Source: Saprospiraceae bacterium
GTDB taxonomy: Bacteria > Bacteroidota > Bacteroidia > Chitinophagales > Saprospiraceae
Assembly: GCA_022448955.1 (NCBI GenBank)
Contig: JAKVCU010000072.1
Location: 1 to 54,049 of the forward strand
DNA: 54,049 nucleotides
Reading direction: 5' to 3'
The position numbers were made by a program, and so were the translations under genes. How positions within the stretch are numbered: position 1 is the first letter of the stretch; every line of letters begins with the position of its first letter. Below are positions 42,361 through 50,863 of the stretch, one piece after another. Under the pieces are notes generated by a model. It was not told the origin of the DNA. It ran no database searches and was given only the letters and a program-made list of their open reading frames with translations.

Positions 42361-43791
42361 ATGAAGAAACTAGCCTTGCATTGGAAAATCATTATTGGCT
42401 TAGTATTAGGTATTATTTATGCGCTAATTGCCAGTTACATTGGTCTCAATCAATTTACTATTGATTGGATAGATCCATTTGGTACTATTTTTATACGATT
42501 GCTAAAGTTCATCGCGGTTCCGCTTGTACTTTTTTCAATAATTGCTGGTATTTCTGGCTTAACAGACATAACCAAGCTAGGCAGAATGAGTGCAAAAACT
42601 ATTACTGCTTATTTGGTTACAACTGTAGCTGCTGTTGGAGTTGGATTATTCGTTGTTAACGTATTCCAACCTGGAAATTACATTGCAGAGGAATCTAGAA
42701 TTAAGAATAGGATTAAATACGAGCTGTGGGTAGCTGAAACCGAGGGGGTTGAAATTTTAGACGGGAAAGATTTCCTTGCGAATCCAGCCTACAGCAAATT
42801 TTCAGAAGAAGCTACTCAAATGCTTCAAGATGAGAAAGAAGAAGGAGAGAATAAAAAGGTAAAAGAAAGATTAGAGAATGCCGAAAAAATGAAAGAAAGC
42901 GGTCCGCTTCAATTTTTTGTTGATTTTGTACCAGATAATATTTTTGCTGCTCTAAGTGATGGCGGAAGAATGTTACAAGTTATCTTTTTTGCCATATTTT
43001 TTGGAATTGTATTAGTCTTAATTCCTAAAGAAAAAGCAAAACCTGTAATTGACTTAATTAATGGGGTAAATGAGGTTTTCCTCAAAATGGTAGAAGTGGT
43101 TATGAATGCAGCTCCTTTCTTTGTTTTTGCATTGATGGCTGGTGTTTTAGCCAAAATGGCAGATACTACAGCAGAAGTCATTGAAATTTTCAAAGGATTG
43201 TTGAGCTATTCGCTTGTTCTTGTGGGTGGTTTGTTCTTTATGATCTTTATTTTCTATCCATTATTTATAAAAATATTTGTTCCGAGACTAGGCTATACCG
43301 ATTTTTTCAAAAGAATTAGTCCTGCACAGTTCTTGGCCTTTTCTACTAGTTCCAGTGCGGCTACCCTGCCTGTTACAATGGAATGTGTAAGAGATAACAT
43401 GGGGGTTTCAGAAAATATTACCAATTTCGTTTTACCCATTGGTGCCACCGTTAATATGGATGGAACGAGCTTGTATCAGGCCGTAGCCGTAATATTTATG
43501 GCCCAAATGCACATGGTGGATTTATCTCTAGGTCAACAACTTACGATCGTTCTTACCGCTACATTAGCCTCTATTGGTTCGGCAGCTGTACCAAGCGCTG
43601 GATTGGTGATGATGATCATTGTATTACAGTCTGTAGGATTAAATCCTGCATGGATTGCAATAATTTTCCCGGTTGACCGAATCCTAGACATGTGTCGTAC
43701 CGTAGTAAATGTTACAGGTGATGCTTCTGTATCGACCATTATCGCAAAATCAGAAGGTGAATTAAACTTAGATATAAACAAAACAACATGA
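42361..43791 (+). CDS. Dicarboxylate/amino acid:cation symporter (DAACS family)
   Basis: A 476-residue transporter with about eight membrane spans, the serine-rich re-entrant loop STSSSAATLPVTMECV (about 330-345) and the substrate site GATVNMDGTSLYQ (about 361-373), then PSAGLVMMIIVL and DRILDMCRTVVNVTGD with the conserved Asp/Arg. It imports glutamate, aspartate or C4-dicarboxylates with Na+ or H+. A charged insertion of about 75 residues (EEATQMLQDEKEEGENKK etc.) lies between early spans, as in other Bacteroidota members. It overlaps the next gene by four bases, so an operon of transporter and small protein is likely. Confidence 0.92.
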   Translation: MKKLALHWKIIIGLVLGIIYALIASYIGLNQFTIDWIDPFGTIFIRLLKFIAVPLVLFSIIAGISGLTDITKLGRMSAKTITAYLVTTVAAVGVGLFVVNVFQPGNYIAEESRIKNRIKYELWVAETEGVEILDGKDFLANPAYSKFSEEATQMLQDEKEEGENKKVKERLENAEKMKESGPLQFFVDFVPDNIFAALSDGGRMLQVIFFAIFFGIVLVLIPKEKAKPVIDLINGVNEVFLKMVEVVMNAAPFFVFALMAGVLAKMADTTAEVIEIFKGLLSYSLVLVGGLFFMIFIFYPLFIKIFVPRLGYTDFFKRISPAQFLAFSTSSSAATLPVTMECVRDNMGVSENITNFVLPIGATVNMDGTSLYQAVAVIFMAQMHMVDLSLGQQLTIVLTATLASIGSAAVPSAGLVMMIIVLQSVGLNPAWIAIIFPVDRILDMCRTVVNVTGDASVSTIIAKSEGELNLDINKTT

Positions 43792-44324
43792 GTGAAAAAG
43801 TAGTCCTAGGCGTTGGCTCTAGAGTGAGCCATCCTGCTTTTGGCAAAGGTGTAATTATTCGCTTACACAAAGTGGCATATGATGTTTCTTTCTTGACTTA
43901 TGGTATTAAGCAAGTAGGAAAGGATTATGAAGGATGGGAAATCATTGAGGCGATTCCAGCTAGCGAAGGCCTTACCTTTAATGATGTTGAAAAAAGCTTA
44001 ATCAAAGTATTGCGTTCTTTTTCAGATGTAAGTGAAGTGATTGAATTAGGCGATCGTTGGGAAGGTGGAACATTGATTTTACGCCCATCTGACGATAATC
44101 TGAAAGAAAAAGAAATTCCAATTGAAACATTTTTCCACAAAATCGTTATGGTAAGAGACCGCTTGCGTGTAATGGAACAAAGAATTAATGCTAGCAAAAA
44201 CTTATCTGATGAGGAAAAGATTAACTTACAGCAATACGTCACGCGTATCTATGGAAGCTTAACCACTTTCAATGTATTATTTAAATACAAAGAAGATCAC
44301 TTTATTGGAGAAAAATCTAAGTAA
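43788..44324 (+). CDS. Small cytosolic protein with N-terminal KOW/CarD-like motif
   Basis: A 178-residue protein that starts with a beta-barrel-like segment, LGVGSRVSHPAFGKGVIIRL (residues 7-26), resembling the G-x-x-V-x-H-x-x-F-G-x-G-x-I pattern of CarD- and KOW-type domains. A helical second half follows (YVTRIYGSLTTFNVLF near the end) with repeated Arg/Glu. It overlaps the symporter gene by four bases and is followed by the TlpA-like lipoprotein five bases on. A role as a nucleic-acid- or RNA-polymerase-binding protein is inference, and I do not recognise an exact family. Confidence 0.65.
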   Translation: MSEKVVLGVGSRVSHPAFGKGVIIRLHKVAYDVSFLTYGIKQVGKDYEGWEIIEAIPASEGLTFNDVEKSLIKVLRSFSDVSEVIELGDRWEGGTLILRPSDDNLKEKEIPIETFFHKIVMVRDRLRVMEQRINASKNLSDEEKINLQQYVTRIYGSLTTFNVLFKYKEDHFIGEKSK

Positions 44325-44328
44325 GTTT

Positions 44329-45669
44329 ATGACAAACTACAGGTCTAAAATTGTAATTCTTTTTATTGGACTAGCGATCTCTTCTTGTTTGGTCGTTCAG
44401 AACCAATTCTTAGGTTTGGCCCCAGGGCCATGGCGAGCCGTACTCAAATTGGAGTTTGTACCAGTAACGCCTAATCCGAAAGGAAAACCACTTCCTGAAA
44501 AACTAAATCTTGAATTTGAAGAAGTTAGTAAAGGAGAGTTGCCATTTACTTTCGAAGTTATTTATAAAGATGATAGCAAAGAAGATTTTCATATCGAAAT
44601 CATCAATGGAGAAGAACGCATCATAGTGGATGATGTTATTGTTGGTCGAGATTTAAAAACAGCAAAAGACACCATTTTGATTGACTTCCCAGTCTATGAT
44701 TCATACATCAAAGCCATCTACGAGGAAAATATCATGGAAGGAGAATGGATCGTTCGAAATAGAGATAATTATAGTATTCCATTCGTCGCAAGACACGGTC
44801 AAGATCATCGTTTTACTACTTTACGTAAAGAACCAAAACTCGATCTTACTGGAAAGTGGGAAACCACCTTTGAAATAGGTACAGAGGATGAATATAAAGC
44901 CATTGGTGAATTTCAGCAAAACGGTAATAAGCTGACAGGGACTTTCCTTACGGAAACAGGAGACTACCGCTTCTTAGAAGGCACGGTGCAAGAGAATAAG
45001 ATGTATCTGTCTGTTTTTGATGGATCACATGCCTTTTTATTTGAGGCTAAAATCACAGAAGAGGAAACCCTAATCGGTTCATTCCGTTCAGGAACACATT
45101 ATCGTACCACTTGGGAAGCCAAACGGAACCCAGATTTTAAATTGAAGGACGAAGGCGAATTGACCTTTTTAAATGAAGGATATGATAAAGTAAACTTCTC
45201 TTTCCCAAACACAAAGGGAGAAATGGTAAGTCTAGATGATGACCGATATCAAGGAAAAGTAAAGATTGTCAATATTTTCGGTACTTGGTGTCCAAATTGC
45301 CGTGATGAAGCGAAGTTCCTAAAGGAATACCTCGATACCCATCCAAATAATGATCTAGAAGTTATTTCTTTAGCTTTTGAAAAAAGAAAAACAGAAGAAG
45401 AAGCTTTTGCTGCTATTGAACGCTTTAGAACGAACTTAGGGGTAAATTATGAAATTTTATATGCTGGATATTATAATAAAAAGCAAGCAGCAGAAGCACT
45501 ACCAATGCTCAATCATATTCTCTCCTATCCAACTATGATTATTATCGATAAAAATGACCAGGTTCGTCGAATTCATACTGGGTTTTCAGGACCTGCAACT
45601 AGTAAATATGCTACATTTAAAGAAGAATTTGATACTTTAGTACAAGAAATACTCAGAGAACCGATATAA
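44329..45669 (+). CDS. TlpA-like thioredoxin-fold lipoprotein
   Basis: The ATG at 44329 gives a lipoprotein signal ending GLAISSC (Cys20); a longer frame starts inside the upstream gene and is rejected. The first about 280 residues are beta-rich (LTGKWETTFEIG, then LTGTFLTETGDYRFLEGTV), a substrate-binding-like domain. A thioredoxin fold follows (about 290-446) with a redox motif FGTWCPNCRDEAKF. Such TlpA/ResA proteins reduce disulfides in the periplasm, for cytochrome c or other exported proteins. The gene is four bases after the small protein gene and 41 bases before the TIR-TPR-SDR gene. Confidence 0.9.
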   Translation: MTNYRSKIVILFIGLAISSCLVVQNQFLGLAPGPWRAVLKLEFVPVTPNPKGKPLPEKLNLEFEEVSKGELPFTFEVIYKDDSKEDFHIEIINGEERIIVDDVIVGRDLKTAKDTILIDFPVYDSYIKAIYEENIMEGEWIVRNRDNYSIPFVARHGQDHRFTTLRKEPKLDLTGKWETTFEIGTEDEYKAIGEFQQNGNKLTGTFLTETGDYRFLEGTVQENKMYLSVFDGSHAFLFEAKITEEETLIGSFRSGTHYRTTWEAKRNPDFKLKDEGELTFLNEGYDKVNFSFPNTKGEMVSLDDDRYQGKVKIVNIFGTWCPNCRDEAKFLKEYLDTHPNNDLEVISLAFEKRKTEEEAFAAIERFRTNLGVNYEILYAGYYNKKQAAEALPMLNHILSYPTMIIIDKNDQVRRIHTGFSGPATSKYATFKEEFDTLVQEILREPI

Positions 45670-45710
45670 ACGTTATTACTAAAAATTATATACAATCAAA
45701 AAACCACTTC

Positions 45711-48323
45711 ATGAGCACGAAAACCGTTGCCATAGCTTATAATACTGACAACCAAAATATAGCCCAGCAGATTGATGATCACATCAGTAAAGCTAAGTAT
45801 AGCTTTAATCATTTCCAATCTGGAAGTGGTGACCCACTCTCCAAACAATTGAATACAACTTCCACTCCTATACTACTCCTCATTAGCGACAATTTCCTTA
45901 AATCAGCTACTTGCATGAGCAAAGGGCTTAAATTGTTACAGGAAAAAAAGAATAACATCATACCTGTTGTAATCAATGGAATAGAAAGGGATGAAAATGG
46001 CCAAATTAGCGAAGTCCCTACCGAATTTGATAAAGTAAGTGACATTATACAATACATCAATTATTGGCAAGATCAATACCTCGACTTAAGAAGACAAAAA
46101 AGAAAACTCAGAGATTCCGACGATAACTTTAATGAAGAAAAGTTTAATGAACATCTTCAAATAATGCGAGATATCTCCACAGAAGCAGGAGAGTTTCTGA
46201 GAATGCTCAGAAATATGGTAAATCGAGTAAATTGGGAAGTGTTTTCAAAAAACAACTACGAACTTTTCTTCAAATTATTAGGCGATCCAGCCTCTTGGGA
46301 AAATATTAGACATTTAACTTTCGAAAGGAGTACTCCAGTAACAGCAGCTCCAACTGCTGAGCCAATAGAAGAAGAAGCTATTGATATTTCAGATATACCT
46401 GGCATTGATTTGCTACCCAATGAGGCAGACACCATGGTTGAAGATGAGCCATTAGAAGAAGTGGTAGATGAAATAGAAGAATCCTTGGCTTCTCCTGTTT
46501 TGGAATTAGGAGATATGGAAGATCAAGAGGAAGAGGATTATGTAGATGACATAGAGGAAGTTACAGATGAAGAAGTTCAGAGCATCATCCAAAAAAGCAT
46601 TCGATATATAGAAGCAGAAAAACCTTCTGCCGCTTTTGACTATATGGAACAAGCTATTGATGCCTACCCCAATAGTGTTGATCTAAGATATCACTACGCT
46701 GTTATGCTTTCGCAAAATGGAAGAAACTTAGATCAGTCCTTGTATCACCTCGATTTAGTTTTAGAGATGGAACCCTCTTTTGCTGATGCACATTACCTCA
46801 AAGGTAATATTGCTGAATCTAGGGAAGATTATGCCAATGCTATTCGTTCCTACCAAAAGACGATTCGCTTCAATGATACGCATAGTGATGCCTTTTATCA
46901 CATTGGTTTGCTCTTTGCGAAACATGTTGAAGACGGAGAAGAAAAAGGTGCAGACTATCTTAAAAAAGCTATCAAATATAACCCAGGGCATCTTGATGCC
47001 AACTACCAACTGGGTTCTATTTATTATGAGAATTTAAATAAGCCAAACAAAGCACTAAAACAGTTTGAAAAAGCTTTAGAAATTGAAGACCAACACCCTT
47101 TTGCCAATTATGACATGGCTCTAATTTATTATCAAAAAGAAGCTTTTGAATTAGCTAACGCCTTTTATCAAAAAGCAATTGCTATTAATCCAGATATACA
47201 AACTGCTGAAAATGACGCTGCTTTTGCACTAGAGGCACCAATTCCAGTATCAGCAGAAGAAGTCGACGATACCAACAAAGCAGATCAACCAGCTGAGGAG
47301 CTTGTTTCTACTCCAAAAAGTGGAAAGACTATCAAAAATGAGCAAGATTCAGCGGAAAAAACTGTTGTAAAACCGATTATAAACGAAGATGATATGAATG
47401 AGAAAGAGGAAGCCTTAGCTTCTATAAAAGAAATAGGTGATCCAATTAATGCTTTGAAAGCCAATATCAAGCAACTGGAAGAATTACTTCGTAAAAAAGA
47501 ACAGGACCTCATTAAAAGAGAGGAAAGTTTAAAGGCCGCGAAAAAAGCAGAAAGCAAAACCGTGCTTATCACAGGGGCTTCCGCGGGAATTGGCAAGGCC
47601 ACAGCAGAAGTTTTTGCCGAAAATGGCTATCGTCTTATTCTTACAGGCAGAAGAAGTGAAAGATTGGAAGAAATAAAAACTAATCTTATCAGTAATTTTG
47701 AAATAGATGTAGAAACCCTTTCCTTCGATGTTACAAATGCAGCATCTTGCCAAAAGGCTATTCAACAACTGCCTGATGCGTGGAGAAATATTGATATCCT
47801 TGTAAATAATGCGGGAAAGGCTAAAGGAAAAGACCCTATCCACCAAGGTCGTCTAGATCACTGGGAAGAAATGATTGATACCAATATCAAAGGATTGTTG
47901 TATATGTCAAGAGCAGTATCTCCTCTTATGGTAAAAAGAGAAACAGGACATATTATCAATGTTTGTTCTTTGGCCGGTAAAGAAGTGTATCCTAATGGCA
48001 ATGTTTATTGTGCTACCAAACATGCAGTAGATGCATTAACAAAAGGTATGCAATTGGATTTACATCAATATAATGTACGTGTAAGCCAAGTGAGCCCAGC
48101 AATGGTGGAAGAAACGGAGTTTGCCAAAGTTCGATATGATGGAGATGAACAGAAAGCACAAATTTATGATGGCTTCCAACCATTAAAAGCTAAAGATGTT
48201 GGCCAAACTATTCATTTCATTGCTACTCAACCTACCCATGTAAACATCCAAGATGTTGTAATGATGGGGGTTCAGCAACCCAATAGCGTAACGGTGGATC
48301 GTTCTGGTAGAGATAAATTTTAG
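45711..48323 (+). CDS. TIR-TPR-SDR fusion protein
   Basis: This 870-residue protein joins four parts. Residues 1-130 look like a TIR domain (TVAIAYNTDNQNIAQQID, 5-22; PILLLISDNFLKSATCMSKG, 53-72; IIPVVING, 83-90), but the site where TIR NADases carry their catalytic Glu (C-x-x-E after Cys68) reads C-M-S-K. Residues 217-292 are an acidic linker. Residues about 292-505 form about six TPR repeats (ALEIEDQHPFANYDMALIYY, 455-474). A coiled coil (575-612) leads to a complete SDR domain with TGASAGIG (621-628), NNAG (699-702), Ser753, YCATK (Tyr766/Lys770). It is cytosolic. It resembles a scaffold that brings an oxidoreductase to a TIR or TPR partner; catalytic role of TIR is doubtful. Last gene of a possible operon. 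Confidence 0.88.
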   Translation: MSTKTVAIAYNTDNQNIAQQIDDHISKAKYSFNHFQSGSGDPLSKQLNTTSTPILLLISDNFLKSATCMSKGLKLLQEKKNNIIPVVINGIERDENGQISEVPTEFDKVSDIIQYINYWQDQYLDLRRQKRKLRDSDDNFNEEKFNEHLQIMRDISTEAGEFLRMLRNMVNRVNWEVFSKNNYELFFKLLGDPASWENIRHLTFERSTPVTAAPTAEPIEEEAIDISDIPGIDLLPNEADTMVEDEPLEEVVDEIEESLASPVLELGDMEDQEEEDYVDDIEEVTDEEVQSIIQKSIRYIEAEKPSAAFDYMEQAIDAYPNSVDLRYHYAVMLSQNGRNLDQSLYHLDLVLEMEPSFADAHYLKGNIAESREDYANAIRSYQKTIRFNDTHSDAFYHIGLLFAKHVEDGEEKGADYLKKAIKYNPGHLDANYQLGSIYYENLNKPNKALKQFEKALEIEDQHPFANYDMALIYYQKEAFELANAFYQKAIAINPDIQTAENDAAFALEAPIPVSAEEVDDTNKADQPAEELVSTPKSGKTIKNEQDSAEKTVVKPIINEDDMNEKEEALASIKEIGDPINALKANIKQLEELLRKKEQDLIKREESLKAAKKAESKTVLITGASAGIGKATAEVFAENGYRLILTGRRSERLEEIKTNLISNFEIDVETLSFDVTNAASCQKAIQQLPDAWRNIDILVNNAGKAKGKDPIHQGRLDHWEEMIDTNIKGLLYMSRAVSPLMVKRETGHIINVCSLAGKEVYPNGNVYCATKHAVDALTKGMQLDLHQYNVRVSQVSPAMVEETEFAKVRYDGDEQKAQIYDGFQPLKAKDVGQTIHFIATQPTHVNIQDVVMMGVQQPNSVTVDRSGRDKF

Positions 48324-48393
48324 CACGCAATAATAGATGATTTCGACTGCCATCTCTAAGATTGTCTACTATTCTTATATTCTAAAAAAAACA

Positions 48394-48417
48394 TGAGTTA
48401 TCCTGACGGATAACTCA
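48394..48417. terminator. Bidirectional terminator after the TIR-TPR-SDR gene
   Basis: TGAGTTATCC-TGAC-GGATAACTCA is a perfect 10-bp hairpin 70 bases after the fusion gene stop. On the minus strand it is followed by TG and eight T residues, so it also serves the convergent DUF434 gene (stop 48625). The rest of 48324-48624 shows no gene. Confidence 0.8.
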
Positions 48418-48624
48418 CATTTTGAAGGAATTGCAGGATGCAAACCCTCTTTTGATTCTTTCTAAGTGGAGGGCATCGCTACCCAAAAATTGGAGCAATG
48501 ATAAAAATTAAAATAGTAATGTAAGTAGAATTTCTAATCATTGAATATCTTTGGTTTCAATTTATAAAAGCTTTTCCAGCTTGTCAACTATTTGATTATC
48601 AAACAATAGGCCAACATGTTTTTT

Positions 48625-49341
48625 TTAGTTTAAGTCGATAATTTGGGCATTTTTTATGTAATTATCGATCAAAAACCCTGTCAAATTAAACCAATTCTTA
48701 GATTCTCTTACCACAATACTATCTGAAGAAGCCACTAAATTTTGCCTTTCGATCAAAGTCTTATCAGGATTAAACACTAAATGTACTTCCCAATCTAAGC
48801 TATGCTTTTCAGCATACGCCAATAAAATCTGCTTCAAACGTCCACTATTCGAAACCGGACGATCTAAAAACCAACTTACTTCCGTAATTTCAAGCGCTTC
48901 CAAACCATTTCCAATAATTTCAATCGCTTTTTCGGTTTCTAAAACCTTTTTATACGTAGAATGAATACTTGCTAAATCTTTATAACAATGATCGTAGCCT
49001 TTTAGAATTAACCCGCCGGACAAAGCACTTTCTACTATAATTAGTACATTAAAGCCATCTAGTTCAATCGACTGCCTGTTCACTGCTTCTTTGGAACATT
49101 CCTTTGCTGCAATCGTCTTAGCAGTCATAGCATCACAACCACAACGACGAACCGCCATTCTTTGACGTTCTTTCAAACGAAATCGATCACCTACCAATTT
49201 TAAGGAAGCATTAGGTGCATAACCTTTGGTAAGCAAATAAGAAAAGTCTTCAACAGCTATCCGCAAATTGGGAAGCTGCTTTTCAGCAAACAAACTAGCA
49301 TCCTGTGGATGCTGCCCTCTATGTTTTCTTTTGTCTGGCAT
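48625..49341 (-). CDS. DUF434 family protein
   Basis: A 238-residue protein of the DUF434/DUF5616 type. It begins MPDKRKHRGQHPQDASLF, followed by a domain with Lys/Arg-rich FRLKERQRMAVRRCGCD (about 74-90). The C-terminal part contains NVLIIVESALSGGLILKGYD (about 119-138) and WFLDRPVSNSGRLKQILL, which look like a NYN/PIN-like fold with Asp and Asn residues that may bind metal. Function is unproved; a nucleic-acid-related role is possible. It lies 47 bases downstream of the gamma-glutamyltransferase gene on the same strand. Confidence 0.8.
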   Translation of the reverse strand: MPDKRKHRGQHPQDASLFAEKQLPNLRIAVEDFSYLLTKGYAPNASLKLVGDRFRLKERQRMAVRRCGCDAMTAKTIAAKECSKEAVNRQSIELDGFNVLIIVESALSGGLILKGYDHCYKDLASIHSTYKKVLETEKAIEIIGNGLEALEITEVSWFLDRPVSNSGRLKQILLAYAEKHSLDWEVHLVFNPDKTLIERQNLVASSDSIVVRESKNWFNLTGFLIDNYIKNAQIIDLN

Positions 49342-49388
49342 TAAATATTTTTTAATGAAAAACGCCAGAATGAAACTGATCGTTCCAT

Positions 49389-50858
49389 CTACCCTATTTT
49401 TGCCACGCCATCTCTTCGATCATCACCTGTCGCTAGCCACCTTCCATCTTTCTTTTGAAGGCTATGCACGCCTCCAAAATATAAGGAAGTTTCGTTCCAC
49501 CAATTCAGTTCATGGCCTAATGCAATAGTACTTTGCTCAAAGCCTTTCTCGATATTATAAATGGTATCTTCCAAATGTACACGGGCAGAATTCACAGCCT
49601 GTTCTAATGGCAATTGGTGATCAATCAACAAATGAATAACTTGAGCAATAGCGCTTGCGATTCGACCTGCCCCCCCACTGCCTAATACAATTTCAGGGAA
49701 CTGATCTGCACCAAGCACCATGGTAGGCGCCATCATAGAACTCAAGCGTGTATCTGCCTCCCAATTATGAAAGCCCATGGGCAAAAGTGCTGCTTCGCCC
49801 ATCATATTATTCATTTGAATATCTGTATGCTCAATAAAATATCCGTTGCCCTCTCCATTGGTAGAAGTTAAACTAACTGCATTTCCTTGCTTATCGACTA
49901 CATTAAAATGGGTCGTATTCCCTCGCTTTGTACTTAGCTGTCTTTCGACAAATTTCCAAAGTGCTTCTGGTGTTCGACGGACTTTTAAAATTTGCGCAAG
50001 CACATCATAAAGAAAAGTGATTTGCGCTCGGCCTTGATAGTTTTTAGGATATTCAGTCTTCGTTTCAATAGCAGACAGCATAGCTGCTATAAAACTTCCT
50101 CCAAGGCTAGGGCCTGGATTAGTTAAAATCTGTTTACCTCGGTATTGAATATTTAATGGAATACGTTCCTGAACCTTGTAACCTTCAAAATCTTGCCGCT
50201 GCAATAATCCTCCATCTGCATAATCTGATGCAATCTTTTGGGCAATCTCGCCTTTATAGAATACCTCCTCTCCTGCTCTACTCAAGTAATCAAGAAAGTC
50301 TGCTAAGGCTTCCATTTTCATGGAATCTCCTTTTTCGATCAGTTCTCCTTTCGGAAAATACAACCGATTACCTACAGCACCACCTTCCTTCAAAATAGGC
50401 TCCAATAATTGAAAATCAAGGAATTGAAAATCATTGATCACAACTCCTCGTTTCGCTAATTCAATGGCAGGTTGTACCAAATCGCGCATAGGCATCGTTC
50501 CTGCAAAACGATGTAGGGCGAATATACCCGCTATAGAACCTGGAACAGCAGTTGAAGCTTTCCCGATATGAAAATTTTCCACGGTAGAACCAAAATCTAT
50601 TCCAATAGGATAAAAATCAAGTTGATCAGGCGATTTATGTCGTTTGGGTGTTTGCACAAAAAAATCAAACAATTTCACTTGCCCTGATTTCCCAAAAGCC
50701 ATAGCAAAACCGCCGCCACCTGCTGATGACATGCAGGGTTCTGCCACCCAACTAGCCACAAAAGCAGCTATAGCTGCATCAATAGCATTGCCCCCTTCCT
50801 CCAATATCATTTCCGCTGCTCTGGCAGTTTCTTCATGTCCTGCTGATATTGCATACAT
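49389..50858 (-). CDS. Gamma-glutamyltransferase-like Ntn hydrolase, divergent
   Basis: The 489-residue protein lacks a signal peptide. It shows the autoprocessing site GNTTHFNVVDKQGNAVSLTS, where Thr315 would become the new N-terminus, plus SAGGGGFAM (44-52), AVPGSIAGI, a MAPTMVLG segment and GGAGRIASAIAQVI. These define the GGT Ntn-hydrolase family. In typical GGT the motif D-x-R-E-x-A-P binds the gamma-glutamyl carboxylate; here the same site reads DFFVQTPKRH, so the Arg and Glu are missing. It may use a different acyl substrate, or be inactive as a true GGT. Five bases separate it from the DUF4403 gene upstream. Confidence 0.88.
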   Translation of the reverse strand: MYAISAGHEETARAAEMILEEGGNAIDAAIAAFVASWVAEPCMSSAGGGGFAMAFGKSGQVKLFDFFVQTPKRHKSPDQLDFYPIGIDFGSTVENFHIGKASTAVPGSIAGIFALHRFAGTMPMRDLVQPAIELAKRGVVINDFQFLDFQLLEPILKEGGAVGNRLYFPKGELIEKGDSMKMEALADFLDYLSRAGEEVFYKGEIAQKIASDYADGGLLQRQDFEGYKVQERIPLNIQYRGKQILTNPGPSLGGSFIAAMLSAIETKTEYPKNYQGRAQITFLYDVLAQILKVRRTPEALWKFVERQLSTKRGNTTHFNVVDKQGNAVSLTSTNGEGNGYFIEHTDIQMNNMMGEAALLPMGFHNWEADTRLSSMMAPTMVLGADQFPEIVLGSGGAGRIASAIAQVIHLLIDHQLPLEQAVNSARVHLEDTIYNIEKGFEQSTIALGHELNWWNETSLYFGGVHSLQKKDGRWLATGDDRRDGVAKIG

Positions 50859-50863
50859 CTATA

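Noticed and set aside
45711-48323. TIR domain as part of an anti-phage defence island
   Set aside because: The neighbours are transport and redox genes, the TIR domain lacks the expected glutamate, and no other defence gene is present.
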